Shown: positions 23,454 through 34,872 of the stretch, piece after piece
Layout of the letters: each line of letters begins with the position of its first letter
Numbering within the stretch: the first letter of the stretch is position 1
Assembly: GCA_037157565.1 (NCBI GenBank)
Contig: JAZHRO010000013.1
Location: 39,948,501-40,012,500 of the forward strand
Direction of reading: 5' to 3'
Length of the DNA stretch: 64,000 nt
Origin: Thalassia testudinum
Taxonomy: Eukaryota; Streptophyta; Magnoliopsida; Alismatales; Hydrocharitaceae
Made by a program: the position numbers and the translations under genes
The notes under the pieces: model-generated
The model's input: the letters and a program-made list of their open reading frames with translations, nothing else
What the model was told of the DNA's origin: nothing
Databases searched by the model: none

Positions 23454-25200
23454 TCCTTGGGTGGGATCACGTCGAGATGCAAGTGAGGGAAGATGAGTAT
23501 GAGGTCAAGCTGGTAGCTTTGAAGGTTGAACAACAGTCAATCGTTGACAAACTCCATGAGATCAAGCATATCAAGGAGTTGAGTAAGATTCAGTTGAAGG
23601 AACCCCAAAGTTTCAGTTCAGAGGATGAGCAATTGAAATGGCGTCGCGTGGTAGAAGAGAACGCCCGCTTGCGTGAATAGCTCGAGAAATTAAAACGCGA
23701 GCCTAGTAGCCAAAAGCAAGGTTCGAAATGTCGATTTCGATGCCGTGCCGATGAATTCCAAGTGTGCATTTCGTGGGCATGCCGTGGAAATGCCCGTTTT
23801 TTGATTGGCATGCCGAGGGCATGCCGATGCATACCAACAAAAATAGCAAAAGTAATTAAAAAAACCAATAGCAACCTAGACATGGGCACCAATTTTGCCA
23901 GCATGCCGACGGCATGTCGACCGTGCGAGGGCATGCCGACGAAATCCCTGTAAAGCGATGCTTTCTTCATGTCGGCACGACCGTTGCTTGGATGCCCTTG
24001 CCGACGGCATGCCGTCGGCATTTAAATCAATGGCCAAAAGGGAAAGTTCCTTTTAACCTGCTTAAAGTTCCACACTTGCCTTCATCGGGGGAGTAGTTTG
24101 AGGCTCACCCTGTGGCCACCAATGGAGGGGGCTTGATACTCGAGGTCGTCTGCCAGGTTACTCGAACAATGAAAGGTACATGCCTGCGTGCCTATGTTAC
24201 CACCTACCCTTTCACGGAGGTGGTGATGATGGCTCCCTTGCTGGAAAAGTTTAAGCAGCTTGTCATGGCTCAATTTGATGGGACAGTGAACCCCAACAAC
24301 TTCATTCAGAGTTATTGCCAAATGATGTTGGTTCATGGCTGCCCAGATAGAGTACCTTGTCAGGTATTCATGTCTTATTTGTTCGGTATGTCTCATGAGC
24401 GGTTCAATGAATTGCTGATTGGACAGATAATATGCTTCCAAGAACTAGCGGATACGTTCTGCCAGTACTTTGCATGGCAGTAAAGGGTTAGAGATAACCT
24501 AGAAAGGCTATTGAAAATCTGACAACGGAAAGTTGAGTCCTTCCGGTCATACCTAGATATGTTTAGGGCTTAATATTTAAAGTGTAAGATGCCTCACGAT
24601 GCCAAAGCCATCCAGTACTTTATGTCAGGTCTCCTAACTCAAAGGTTCAGGTATGACATCGATGACTTCCTGCTTAGAGATATGGCGGAGTTGTGGGACA
24701 GGGCTACGTGGTTCGCGGAGCAGGACGATTCCTTTCGCTCCCGTAGCTGGTTGGCGGATGGGTACAGAGACGATCTCGGTCCCATCGAGGAGAAGAGAAC
24801 CTCAGGAGAATCGACTCCCGTGTCCATATGTGGAGGGAGTCGCTTCAACAAGCAGAAGGTCAACTTCCATGATCAGAGGAGTGATCGGCCCATTAAGGGT
24901 TGAAATAATGGATCCTATTAGCCCAGGCAAGAGTTTTATGAAGAGTACACTCTCCTGGCTATGAACCAAGCGGACACGATAGTAGAGGTGTGGTCCACCA
25001 ACAAGGACCTACTACCCCTACCAAAGCCTCTCAAGAAGAAGGCTGATTTCGGGTCCTATGCAAGTACCACAGTGCCCAGGGCACGCCACTGAAGATTGTC
25101 GAAATCTGTGCAACCAAATTAAGTTCCAGATCCGGCATGGAAACTTAGCTCACTTCATCAAGTGGAATGAAGGCTAAGCAAAGGCAAGAGGCCTATGAAG
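23454..25200 (+). pseudogene. G2 Tat-type gag pseudogene
   Basis: Fragments of gag on the plus strand, interrupted by MITE 2. A coiled N-terminal stretch lies at 23477-23680 and the gag domain at 24112-24483 (motifs FDGTVNPNNFIQSY and LADTFCQYF) and 24589-24903. Near 25059-25110 is a zinc-finger-like CKYH...GH...EDC block (a frameshift inside) as found in Tat-lineage gags. Several stops and frame changes make it non-functional. Pol follows downstream in the same orientation. Confidence 0.72.
23717..24032. mobile_element. hAT-like MITE 2 (316 bp)
   Basis: It begins caaggttcgaaatg and ends catttaaatcaatg, with a perfect 8-bp target duplication GCCAAAAG (23709-23716 and 24033-24040). It is a shorter, better preserved relative of MITE 1. 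The interior is made of repeated ggcatgccg/cggcatgcc palindromes (for example near 23817-23830, 23902-23916 and 24001-24018). Confidence 0.75.
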
Positions 25201-25559
25201 GATTTGGAAGACTACCATAAAGAGAAGCTCTAACAGCTTTGGGGGGTCAACATGGTCTTTGTCACAGACCAGGAGCCAGATGGGTGCAAGGCTTGCCAGA
25301 TCGAGCAGGTGATGTCACCTTGGCTCCCCCCGGCAGAATACCATCGCCAAGTTTTGGCGGTGATGGTTGCGTTACCCTAGAACACTCATCTCTTGTTGTT
25401 TGAACCCACGGGTGTGGAGGTTGAGGTCATCTTTGGGGTCAACACCACCCCAAGCCAGCAAGCTAGTCATCTGGGTGGGTGCCCCACAATGCATTCCTTA
25501 CTCTTTAGTGGGGAGAGAGATGTACTATCAAACAGGCGGCTTTTAAGCAGTTTGCCTCT

Positions 25560-25946
25560 TTGTCTAGCTCGATAAAGCATACAGATCTGTTCTTGGTCAC
25601 TCTCCTATTGGTAGGGCAGTTACAGCCTAGGCTCTTAGTAGATGAAGGCAGTGCGGTGGACGTCCTATTTTGGAAGAAATTACTCAAGTTGGTCTTCAAA
25701 GAAGAGCACCTCTCCTTGTTAGCTCACCTGGTTGTAGGGTTCGACAATCACAAGGTGATGCCAAAATGGGAGATTAGCCTTCCCTTATCCGTTTGCAATG
25801 GGGACGTGCACCTAAACAAGATTGTCACATTCATGGTGGCTGGATCGACGGCAACGTTTGGCGGCATCATCGGTCGCTCAACAACCCATGCCTTTCGATT
25901 GATTCCCTACTCTTATTTCCAGTTCATGTTTTTCCAAACTTCTTGA
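25560..25946 (+). pseudogene. G2 aspartic protease region
   Basis: The motif LLVDEGSAVDVLF (about 25625-25670) corresponds to the active-site block LVDxGSSxDVLF of Tat-type gypsy proteases, followed by VVGFDNHKVMPKWEISLPL and the TFGGIIGRS..H block. The protease normally cuts the Gag-Pol precursor. The frame is open over 128 codons but disconnected from gag and RT by stops. Confidence 0.75.
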
Positions 25947-26422
25947 GGTGTAGAAATAGTACATGGGGATCAAACGGTCGCACGAGAGCTCCTAAGGATT
26001 GAGTTGGAGCAATCCATGGAGTCAAGATCTCCTAAGCCACAGAAATAGGGGAAGAAGAGAAGCCAAGTCCAGGCGATCTAGCAAGAAGCAAATCCGGCTA
26101 ATCCGTCGGCAACTTTGGAGCTCTAGCCAGGCTCTTCAGCCATGACTATACAATTATATCCTGACGACTCTACCAAGCTTCGACCTTGATCCATCCAAAG
26201 TTCAGGAGTTGCTACTCCTACTCAGGGCTAACACGGACATATTCGCTTTGTCTGCCAATGACACTTATTGAGGGTGGATCCGTTCCTGATTCAGTACCAC
26301 CTCAACATTCAAGGGGTGCTTGGGTCGTTAAACAGGTGCGTAGGCACAAGTCAGCTGAACAGTGGCAAGCAGTTGAGGCAGAAGTTTAGAAGCTTCTTGA
26401 AGTTGGCTTCATTGAAGAGTCT

Positions 26423-27550
26423 TTGTACCTGGCGTGGCTGTCAAATGTGGTCATGATGAACAAAGTCAACGACAAATGGTGGATGTGTGTGGACTTCACC
26501 GGCATGAATGAAGCCTGTCCAAAGGATGAGTTCCCTTTGCTAAGGGTGGATGCCTTGGTGGACCCTTGCAGTGGTCAATCTCACATGTCTTTCTTGGATG
26601 CCTACAGCGGGTATCATCAGATAAGCCTTGCTTCAGCCGATAGGCCTCACACCTCATTTATAACAAATAGGAGTCTGTTTCAATATAGAGTCATGCTCTT
26701 TGGCTTGAAAAATGCTGGAGTAACTTACCAGCATCTTGTAAATATGATTTTTTATCATTTAATAGGAAAATCATTTGATGTGTACATTGATAATATGTTG
26801 GTAAAAGGATCAAACTTCCCACAACACTTAGAGTATTTGGCAGAGGTGTTCCATGTCCTAAGGAACACCTGCCTCCGCCTGAACTCCGAAAAGTGTGTTT
26901 TTGGTATTTCAGCAGGAAAATTCTTGGGGTTCTTAGTCTTAAACAGAGGAATAGAAGCTAACCTCGACAAGATTCAGGTAATCATGGCCTTGGAACTACC
27001 AAGTACTCTGAAAGGTATGCATTCATTAGTCGGCAAGATCACATCTTTAGGTTGATTTTTGTTTCGATCTTTTGACAAATGCCTTCCCTTTTTTGAGTGT
27101 ATAAAACATGGCAAAGGTTATACTGTCGTTCACTGGACTCTTCATTGCCAGAAGGCTTTAGAGGAAATGAAGGAAGCACACAGAAGTCTCGCCATTTCGA
27201 TGGTTTCTGAGCCTAGGGAATCTCTCTTTTTATACCTGGCAGCATCCATGTTTGCCATCAGCGCTGTCTTAGTCGGTAAGTGAGAAGGGGGGCAATGATT
27301 AGTATATTTTATTAACAAGACCTATCAAGGCACAAAAGCTAAGTATACGGTTATTGAGAAACTCGGGCTAGCTTTGGTGACTGCTGCTAGAAAGCTATGC
27401 TTGTACTTCCCAGCCCATACAACAGTGGTTCTGTCTGACTATCCCTTGCGGCAAATGCCACATAATCCTACAGGGTTGGCACGACAAATAAAATGGGCTA
27501 TGGAGTTGGTGGAGTTTGACATCTAGCATTAATCGAGGAGATCAATCAAA
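26423..27550 (+). pseudogene. G2 reverse transcriptase and RNase H
   Basis: A 210-codon open frame (26423-27055) contains the RT core: VDFTGMNEACPKDEFPL, SFLDAYSGYHQI, ITNRSLFQYRVMLFGLKNAGVTYQ, and the catalytic box read as YIDNML instead of YxDDML. The second catalytic aspartate is therefore changed. Then come LRLNSEKCVFG and KFLGF. After a stop near 27055 the frame continues with RNase H sequence (LHCQKALEEMK, LYLAASMFAISAVLV, and past another stop KYTVIEKLGLALVTAARKLCLYF). The enzyme is clearly dead. Confidence 0.85.
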
Positions 27551-27559
27551 GGATAAATC

Positions 27560-28010
27560 TTGGTGGATTTTGTTGCGGAATTTATAGACCTAGATGCTTC
27601 CCTCACTTTGCCCTGGAAGCTATATGTAGACGGTTTGTCCATGATAGTCGGGCCTGGGGCTGGCATAGCCTTGATTGCTTCAGGCGACATTACTTATAAG
27701 TACTCCATCAAACTTGTCTTCCCAGCATCCAATAATGTGGCAGAATATGAGGCTATGTTAGTCAGCATTCGGATGGCAAAGTCAAGAGGCGTCCCATCGT
27801 TGGAGATTTACATGAATTCCTAATTGGTTGTCAATCAAATCAATGGCGAGTATTAAGCCTGGGATTCAAATATGATCTTGTACACCGACAAGGTCAAGGA
27901 GGAGCTGTCGGACTTTAAGATCATCTTGGTTAAGCGGGTACCTCGATTCGACAACCCCCTAGCGGACACGTTGGCTCGCCTAGCCTCGACAATCCTGCTT
28001 GAGTAGGAAG
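27560..28010 (+). pseudogene. G2 second (archaeal-like) RNase H
   Basis: WKLYVDGLSMIVGPGAGIAL, SNNVAEYEAMLVSIRMAKSRGV, then QLVVNQINGEYE (a stop before it) and RVPRFDNPLADTLARLAS match the additional RNase H domain between RT/RH and integrase that marks the Tat lineage of plant gypsy elements (established knowledge). It places G2 in that lineage. Confidence 0.78.
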
Positions 28011-28079
28011 ATGTCTCCAAACTTTGAAGGAGCCAACAATACTCGCTCTCAGAATGTTCAAGATAGAGCAATCCACATC

Positions 28080-29150
28080 ATGGATGACACCTATCATCAT
28101 CTACTTGAACACTGGCAAGCTACCTCCAAGGGAATTGCCACCCAAGGCATTCTGCCTGAAGGCTTCTACGTACACCTTAATAGAGGGGCAATTGTATAAG
28201 CGGGGTGTTCCACCCCCTTGTTGCACTGCCTTACAAAAGAAGAGGCGACGCATGCTCTCCAAGAAGCCTACAGAGGTATATGCGGGAACCATGAAGGGTT
28301 CAAGGTACTCTTGGCCCGACCGTTCCAGGTCGGGTACTTCTAGCCTTAGATGAAGCAACAATGCAAGGAGTTTGTGCGTAAGTGCGACAAGTGTCAGCGA
28401 TTTACTACCCTGTACCATTTGCCGCTTGTAAAGTTAGTGCCTATCATGTCGCCTATCTCCTTTGCAAAATGGGGCATGGACTTCATTGGCCTTTTTTCGT
28501 CAGTTTTGGTTCAAAAGCGATTCATACTGGTGGTTTTGGACTATTTCTCCAAGTGGGATTTGGACTATTTCTCCAAGTGGGTCGAAGCTGAGGCCATGAT
28601 CAGCCCAACAGCTGATAGGGTTGTCTCGTTCGTCTGAAAGAATATCATAGCTCGGTACGGGATACCTCAGTACATTGTCACAAACAATGATATTCAGTTT
28701 TCCTGCATAAAGTTCGAAGAATTTTGCGTTAGTTGGGATATTCGCCTATGCTTCACATCCGTAGGTCACCCTCAAGCAAATGGATAGGCAGAGGTAACCA
28801 ACTGTACCATTATTTCAATGCTGAAGCGTCGACTGGATTTAGCTAAAGAAAGATGGGCGGACGAGCTGTTGGACGTATTGTGGTGCTATAGTACTTGCTA
28901 AAGGATTTCCACAGGCCACACACTATTCAGCCTTGTGTATGACATGGAAGCCCAGATATCAATAGAGAATCCTCTCCACCTACCGGACACAATTGTATGA
29001 CCCGACCATCAATGATGATCAAGTCTACTTAGCCTTGGACCTAGTGGAGGAATTAAGGGAGAAAGTGTCAGAAGCATCATTTCACGGTTGTGTTATCTAT
29101 TACATTTCTCGGAGGCCATTCCCCTTAAATGATCCACAAAAAAAAAGAGA
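28080..29150 (+). pseudogene. G2 integrase
   Basis: The zinc-binding block C..C near 28370-28400 (KCDKCQRF) precedes the catalytic core (WGMDFIGLFSSV, LVVLDYFSKWVEAEA, IARYGIPQYIVTNND, HPQANG*AEVTN with a stop). A 24-bp tandem duplication at 28535-28582 repeats the LDYFSKW segment. Later pieces read LKRRLDLAKERWADELLDVLW and LDLVEELREK. It is non-functional through stops and frameshifts. Confidence 0.8.
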
Positions 29151-29201
29151 AAAAAGTTAACAAAAGGAAAAAGAAACAACACTCTTAAAAGCTAGGTAGC
29201 T

Positions 29202-30075
29202 TCACTCCAAGCCGTCGAAGATATCAGCTTTAGGAGTCTGAGTTGGTGAAGAGACCTTACGAGGTGGGTTGATTGATCGAGCAGGTGGCTCCATGGCTCT
29301 TGACGGACCTGGTTTGTCTACCTCCTCTTTAGGAGTTGGGTTTTCTGGCTGGTCCTCAAACGGCTCAATGGGAGCTTTGTCCACGATCAGATTGTCAGCT
29401 TTTTGACAGTCACACTCGGACAGAAACTGGTTCATAGACCAGTTGCATAACTCCTCCACTGAATTTTGCTTGCCCTTTAGTAGAGACTGCACAGTCGCTA
29501 GGGTATACTTATCGATCTCCTTTGAGATTAGGTCTTGGTTCTCCTCCATAGATGGATTGGAGGCGAAGAACGTCATCATCGTCTCAGCATCAAGCTCTGG
29601 TTGCGTAGTACTCTCCAGCTCCAGCACCTTCTTGTCCTTGTCCTTTGTGAGCTGCAAGGCTTTGGTGAGGTTGGCTCTCAAGCTTTCCACAGGCGCCTTT
29701 GCCTTCTCGTGACTTGCCTTCAGTTGGGCAAGCTCACCAATAGTCGTGCCTAGACGAAGGTGCTCCTCTTGAAGAACCACCTCATACCCCTCCACGGTCG
29801 AGGAGTGAGAAACCCTAAGTACCTGCACTTCCTCCTTCAGTGAGAAAATGTTGGTACAGGAGGTTTGCAGGTGCTCAGATAAGTCTTGTATGGCCACATG
29901 GTCCTTGTGGATCTTGATGAGACTTTCCTCCAATTTCTCGCCTAAGTGCCTGGCTCTTCTCAGGCCTTGGTAGGCCTTCTTCAGCTCTTCCTGTAGTCGG
30001 GTTACTTGGTCGGTCGCCTCTTGTTGCGGCGGAGCTTTTGAGTAACCTCCTCAGCAACTTTCTCTGCCCTCTCAC
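29202..30075 (-). pseudogene. G2 antisense coiled-coil ORF
   Basis: A minus-strand open frame of about 243 codons (29933-29202; the open stretch starts a little further up, without ATG) lies between integrase and 3' LTR, opposite to pol. The N-terminal two-thirds is rich in E, K, L and Q in heptad-like order (coiled coil likely). The end is proline-rich (PENPTPKEEVDKPGPSRAMEPP). Upstream, near 30020-30075, the likely ancestral frame (ATRERAEKVAEEVTQKL) is shifted. Some Tat-lineage elements, such as Grande, carry an antisense gene at this place. The function is unknown. It is the best preserved frame of G2. Confidence 0.6.
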
Positions 30076-30299
30076 GAGTGGCTGTGGCCTTCGTAAGTAG
30101 ATGGGTAAAATTCCTCTGCTTCGCCTTAGTAGTCACGATCCATTTAGCGATCATGTTGGCTGCCTCGGTGGAGATGCTTGGTTCAGCGATGTTTGACGGA
30201 ATATTGCCAAGCGAGACAAAGAAAGTACCAAGAGTCTCAATCTGTCAAAGAGTATTGATAGAGGTGTCAGATAATTTTTTACCAAAGGAGAAGTAAAAA

Positions 30300-31132
30300 A
30301 TAAACAAGGAGAAACTAACCACGTGTAAGCAGTAGAAGAATACGTGGTTAAAGTTTATTCCTCCCCTCTCGTTAGAGCAAGGAAACCAAAAATGGGTTTA
30401 AAGACACCTGCAAGCCATGTTCTATGGCATATCTATAGATTATGAACATCTCCTTCGTCCTGTCAGAGTAAAGGTAGGTCATATGCCCACAGGCATGGAA
30501 TAAAACTCCACCGAGTCCGTACGCATCCAGGATTGCCTTAATGGCGGTCTGGCTATGAAAGTTAGAAGCAAAATTATATAATGCTTTCGTCTCGGGCAAG
30601 ATATTGGATGAGGAAGAGGCGAATTTACCCTTACCTGTGAGCCTCGACATGTTTTTTAGCCTTTGCTACTCCTCTAGGCACGACGTTTTCAACGTACGGA
30701 TCCTCTTACAGTTCGTTGGAAAAGTAGCGGATGTTGGCTCTCAAGGTGATCCGCTGCGGTTGAAGAGGGTAGGTGGTGTATTAATTGTGCTCTACTCCTC
30801 TATCTATAACACCCTTTGAGGGGTGTGGATTTCAAAAAAATGAAATCCTGCAGATTGCATTGCGGATTTCAAAAGATCCTGCCAAAATCGATATGAACTT
30901 CGTCATCATTACGAGCATTAAATGCTCCTATGCGTGTATCATTTTACCGCAGTAATAGTGATGATGTCGCTAACGAGTATAATATTTAATGTAATTATGC
31001 CTCATCATCACGGCAATTAATGCCAATCTTGTCACACAACAAGACAAAAATCAATCCCCGCAGTGATTGGTCGCAACTCGTGGAAGGTGACGCTTACGTC
31101 ACATTTTTACCCAGGACTTAAGCAGCAATAGA
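30300..31132. other. G2 3' untranslated spacer
   Basis: Non-coding region between the antisense ORF and the 62-bp repeats. A long 3' spacer is usual for Tat elements. The small frames here are not supported by similarity. Confidence 0.5.
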
Positions 31133-31380
31133 CCTACGATCCCTTTATTATTTGCAAACCTTTTAAGGTTGATAGGGACCTGGGTGGTGATATGCCTACG
31201 ATCTCTTTGTTATTTGCTGACCTCTTAAGGTTAACAGGGACTCAGGCGACGATACACCCACATTTCCTTTATTATTTGTTGACCTCTCATGGTCAACTGG
31301 AACCCAAGTGGAACACGCTTACGTTCCCCTTATTATATGTTGACCTCTTAAGGTCGATAGGAACTCAGGCGGAGCATGCC
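31133..31380 (+). repeat. 62-bp tandem repeat, 4 units
   Basis: Units begin near 31133, 31195, 31257 and 31319 and share the skeleton ttattatttg-tgacctcttaaggt-gata(g)ggactcaggcg. The step is 62 bp throughout. It sits in the 3' spacer of G2, the place where Tat-lineage elements are known to breed tandem repeats. Confidence 0.8.
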
Positions 31381-31567
31381 TATGTTCCTCACATATTTTA
31401 ACAATCATGCACTGCATAAACAAGGGTGCTTTGTGTGTCTGAAGTTAAAACTCTCACTTCATGACAAATGCTCACCTCGCTGGAAAGACAGTTGAGAAAC
31501 CATTTGGAGGCATCATTTATTGCGAAGTTTTAAGTATTTTAACTATTCTCTCAACAACATCCGCTAG

Positions 31568-31585
31568 CTAAAGAGTTGGGGCATA
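31568..31585 (+). other. G2 polypurine tract
   Basis: TAAAGAGTTGGGGCATA immediately before the 3' LTR. Confidence 0.7.
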
Positions 31586-32158
31586 TGATGAGAGACAAAA
31601 AACGTAGTTGGACTTAAAACTTCGCACGAAGCCTGAAGAAGGATTCAGTTACCCGAATACCAAGCAAGCAAGCTGATCTGGTTCCGCTCGACCCGCCTAC
31701 ACTTAGACGGATTCGAACCTGCCTTCATTCAGGCGGATCTGGATAGGATCGACCCGTCGAAGAACCTGGATTGACTAGAGTTGAAGATGCGACAACAACA
31801 CCCGCAACACCCTTGCCAACATTAACGGTGGCATTACCTGCACTATCAATAGCCAAATAACGGACGTGTCGGAAAATCTATGAGGATCGTTGTAAGGGAT
31901 TTAATGTTGTTGGGATATTTCTTGTACTATAAATAGGGAAGAGAGGCCCTCCGGGGCTTTCTTCACCCAATCAGAGAGAGAGAGAACTAGAGATTCTGTA
32001 CTACCCGCTAATTTGAGTGGAAGTTCGAGAGCACTATCCTCTCTCTAGACGTACACCTCTTCAGGTGGAATTGGGTCACCAACTCTCGTGGCTCTTTTCT
32101 GTGATTGCATTGCTTTCATTGTTGAATCGGATCCTCCCTTCGCTAAGGAGATTGATCA
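31586..32158 (+). mobile_element. G2 3' LTR (573 bp)
   Basis: Pairs with 22118-22688. It starts TGATGAGAGAC and ends GATTGATCA, followed by TGGCC, the target copy. A TATA-like actataaatagg is preserved near 31928-31940. Confidence 0.87.
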
Positions 32159-32163
32159 TGGCC

Positions 32164-32872
32164 CAACGCTTACTTTTCATCATAATTGTAGTAGAGATTT
32201 TTCTTACGTGTTTTTGCCATCTCTGTTGATGTAAGTTGTCGGATGGGTAACATTGATGGTCTAACCTTGGTCTTGCCAGTAGAGTCGTGCATCGATGCTC
32301 TCAAAGCAGTCAGTTGGGGCTGCATCGCATCGGATGCTTCGCATACTTGTTGCGCATTGCTTTCCTCGAAGATTCGATCGTAGTGCATGGCTTGGGCCAT
32401 GGTCTTTGGATCGTGGATTGATAACTCAATCCGAATTTTGTCCCAAGCTTGAGATGAAGATCTTGACGAAGTTCCCACTTAAGGGTTGAGTGAGGTCTTG
32501 CAAAGCATCAAACTTGGACTAGTATTCAGTCATCGTAATTGTCTATCGTAGGTGACAAAGTTATGCAAGTGGCTTCTCATAGGCACTCTTCCAAAGTTGT
32601 GTGATGAGTTCCTTGCATAACTCATCCCATTAGTTGAGGTGATTGCTTTGTTTGCCCTAATGAATCCACTTAGCAGCCTCCCCTTTGAGGGAGAGCGTTG
32701 TTAGTGACACCTTCTCTTCTTCTATAACATCATGGTACATGAGGTACCATTTGGCACTGTGGATCGATTTGAGTAGGTCTTCCTCACTACTGTAATGAGT
32801 AAATTGCAACTTTAGTCCTTGTGTGATGGCGAAATTGTTGCTGGAGTTGCTCACACTTCCAGTGGTGCTCAC
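32164..32872 (-). pseudogene. G3 gypsy gag pseudogene
   Basis: Minus strand, upstream of the G3 pol but separated from it by the whole of G2. The segment 32872-32657 holds the gag start region with LSLKGEAAKWIH. The segment 32478-32170 holds the IRIELSIHDPKTMAQAMHYDRIFEE block and the LTSTEMAKTRKKNLYYNYDEK stretch, a decayed form of the (E)LCFNCDEK zinc knuckle of chromovirus gags. Stops lie between the pieces. The break coincides with the G2 target duplication, which confirms that G2 split this frame. Confidence 0.75.
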
Positions 32873-32891
32873 ATACTAGCTTTGCGACTTG

Positions 32892-32905
32892 GTTGGAGAT
32901 ACCAC
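32892..32905 (-). other. G3 primer-binding site (candidate)
   Basis: On the minus strand a TGGTATC motif, a partial match to the initiator-methionine tRNA site, follows the 5' LTR once element H is removed. Confidence 0.4.
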
Positions 32906-32918
32906 GTTGGTTGTTACT

Positions 32919-34871
32919 TGTTAGAGATTAATTTAGAAATGGTATTTAGGAAAGTATGAAACTATCTTTTTTTATGTTTTGGGAATTATCTCTTTTCATG
33001 TTTTATTTCTTTCCAAATTATAGGAGATGTGTTTTAGTTTGTTTAAGATTTTATTTGTTTCCATGTCTAGGTTTAGGATTAAGATTATGATTGATCCCTA
33101 TCAATTCTGTATCTCTCTTTGAGATTCAATAATAAAAGTTCTCTAAGTTGTTGTAATCTCCACATGGTATTAGAGTGGATTCTTCTTGGGAACCCCACAT
33201 CCTCTACCAAACCTGAGGGGTGTTGGCATGTCGTTGGCCTCCTCTCAGCGTTGGGGTGCATGCACAACCCCCTTGGCTAGTTGGCTCGTATCTTCGACAC
33301 CATGTGTTGCTTTAGTGCTGAGATCTTTATCTTGGTTCTTTTCTTCGCGTCGCTAATTACGTCAATTGAAGCATTGCACAACACCACCACCATCGCCTTA
33401 GCTCCTTTACATCGTTGCACCAATGCCTGTAGCATCGATTTCAGCCCCTATTTTGACTAATGAGGCATTTCGTCGCTTTCAGAACCCTCTCATGGCTTGT
33501 TTGGTCGATTGATCAGATTGAACTCGTTTTGGCTTGATTGCTCAATTGTCTTCATGCCTTTGCTTTTGTCTTTTGCATCGCCCAAGGTTGTACATTGCCT
33601 CCACCATGTTGTAGCGCTGTTGCATAACCCCCTTTTTCGATTTACGTAGATGATGCTATTGTTTTTGTGAATGCAGTCGGTGCCATTGATGTTGCTTCTA
33701 CAATTGTTGACTTTGCTACCTACAACATGCTAGACTTGGGATTAGGTAGTTTGATGTTATGTTTAAAATCTCTTGTTAGTGCCAAACTATACTGGGGGGT
33801 AGGGGGCTCCCCCCGCTGCACCCCCTTGGACTTTCCCATTGAAAATTGGAACCTTTTTTTTCATGGGACCTGCTACGCCAATGGTTACTTCTGAGGAGTG
33901 AGATCTTCTCTACTATTGTTATTGCCATAAATGTTGTGGCTAATACTATTGTTTAGGAATGTTTCTCATGTTTGGCTGCTACTTTTGCTATGGTCTTCAT
34001 GTCCTGTTGCTACTCTACTACTACTACTTCTGCTACAATCCGCACAACTCTATGCTCCTCCAACTGCTTGCTTTACGAGGGAGTTCTATTGGCTCAAAGG
34101 ACTCTACTGAAGCCTTGAGCCACATGATCGATGCTGAAGACGTCGATGAGTGGTGGGAAAATTGAGCCACGTGCTCAGTCTCATATGTAAATGTCCAATG
34201 CTAGTTTTTTTTTTTGTCTTCTAGCGTGAAGAATTTTTTCTAGTAGGGTGACTATCCGTGCTTGGGAATGCTTCACGTATGAGTGGCAGTATCTATATCA
34301 CTTCAGTATTAGTTTCAATTGTCGTATGTCGTATTAGTGCTTGGGATCGACTCCCATATCAATTTTAGTCTTCGTGCTTGGGATCGTCTCCCCTAAAACT
34401 ATTATTTAAGTCTCAAAGTAAGTTTTTCGGTCAAACTTCGAGGGTTTTGGATATTCATTGATGAAGAGACCATCATTTGCATACCTGAAGAACAAGTCCA
34501 TCTGAATGTTGAAGTACTTGCATCTCAGATTGCACGTGTGTCTACCTGCTCTAACCTTGAACTACATCAAATGGGGGGAGTCCTACTACTGGTGCACTAC
34601 TCCTATAAGTTGGGCGTTATATGCTCCATCCTAAAAGGGTTGTTAGAGATTAATTTAGAAATAGTACTTAAGAAAGTAGAAATTATCTCTTTTCCTGGTT
34701 TATCTCTTTCTAAATTGTAGGAGATATATTTTAGTTTGTTTAAGATTTGATTTGTTTCCATATTTAGGATTAGGGTTAGTAATGATTACTCTATATATAA
34801 AGGGATCAACTTTATGTATTTCTCTTTGAGATTCAATAGTAAAACTTCTCCGAGTTATCGTAATCTTCACA
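32919..34871 (+). mobile_element. Element H: small copia-like non-autonomous LTR element
   Basis: Two direct repeats, 32919-33164 (246 bp) and 34641-34871 (231 bp), both begin TGTTAGAGATTAATTTAGAA and end CTnCACA. The first is followed directly by TGGTATTAGAG, close to the initiator-tRNA primer site; the second is preceded by the short purine run AAAAGGG. The interior is about 1.5 kb and shows no reverse transcriptase or integrase. It sits between the 5' LTR and gag of G3. A clean target duplication is not visible (ttact versus ttgat). Confidence 0.68.
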
Positions 34872-34872
34872 T

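Noticed and set aside
29202..29933. Antisense ORF as a captured host gene
   Set aside because: Its place and direction match the extra antisense gene known from Tat-lineage elements, so an element gene is more likely.
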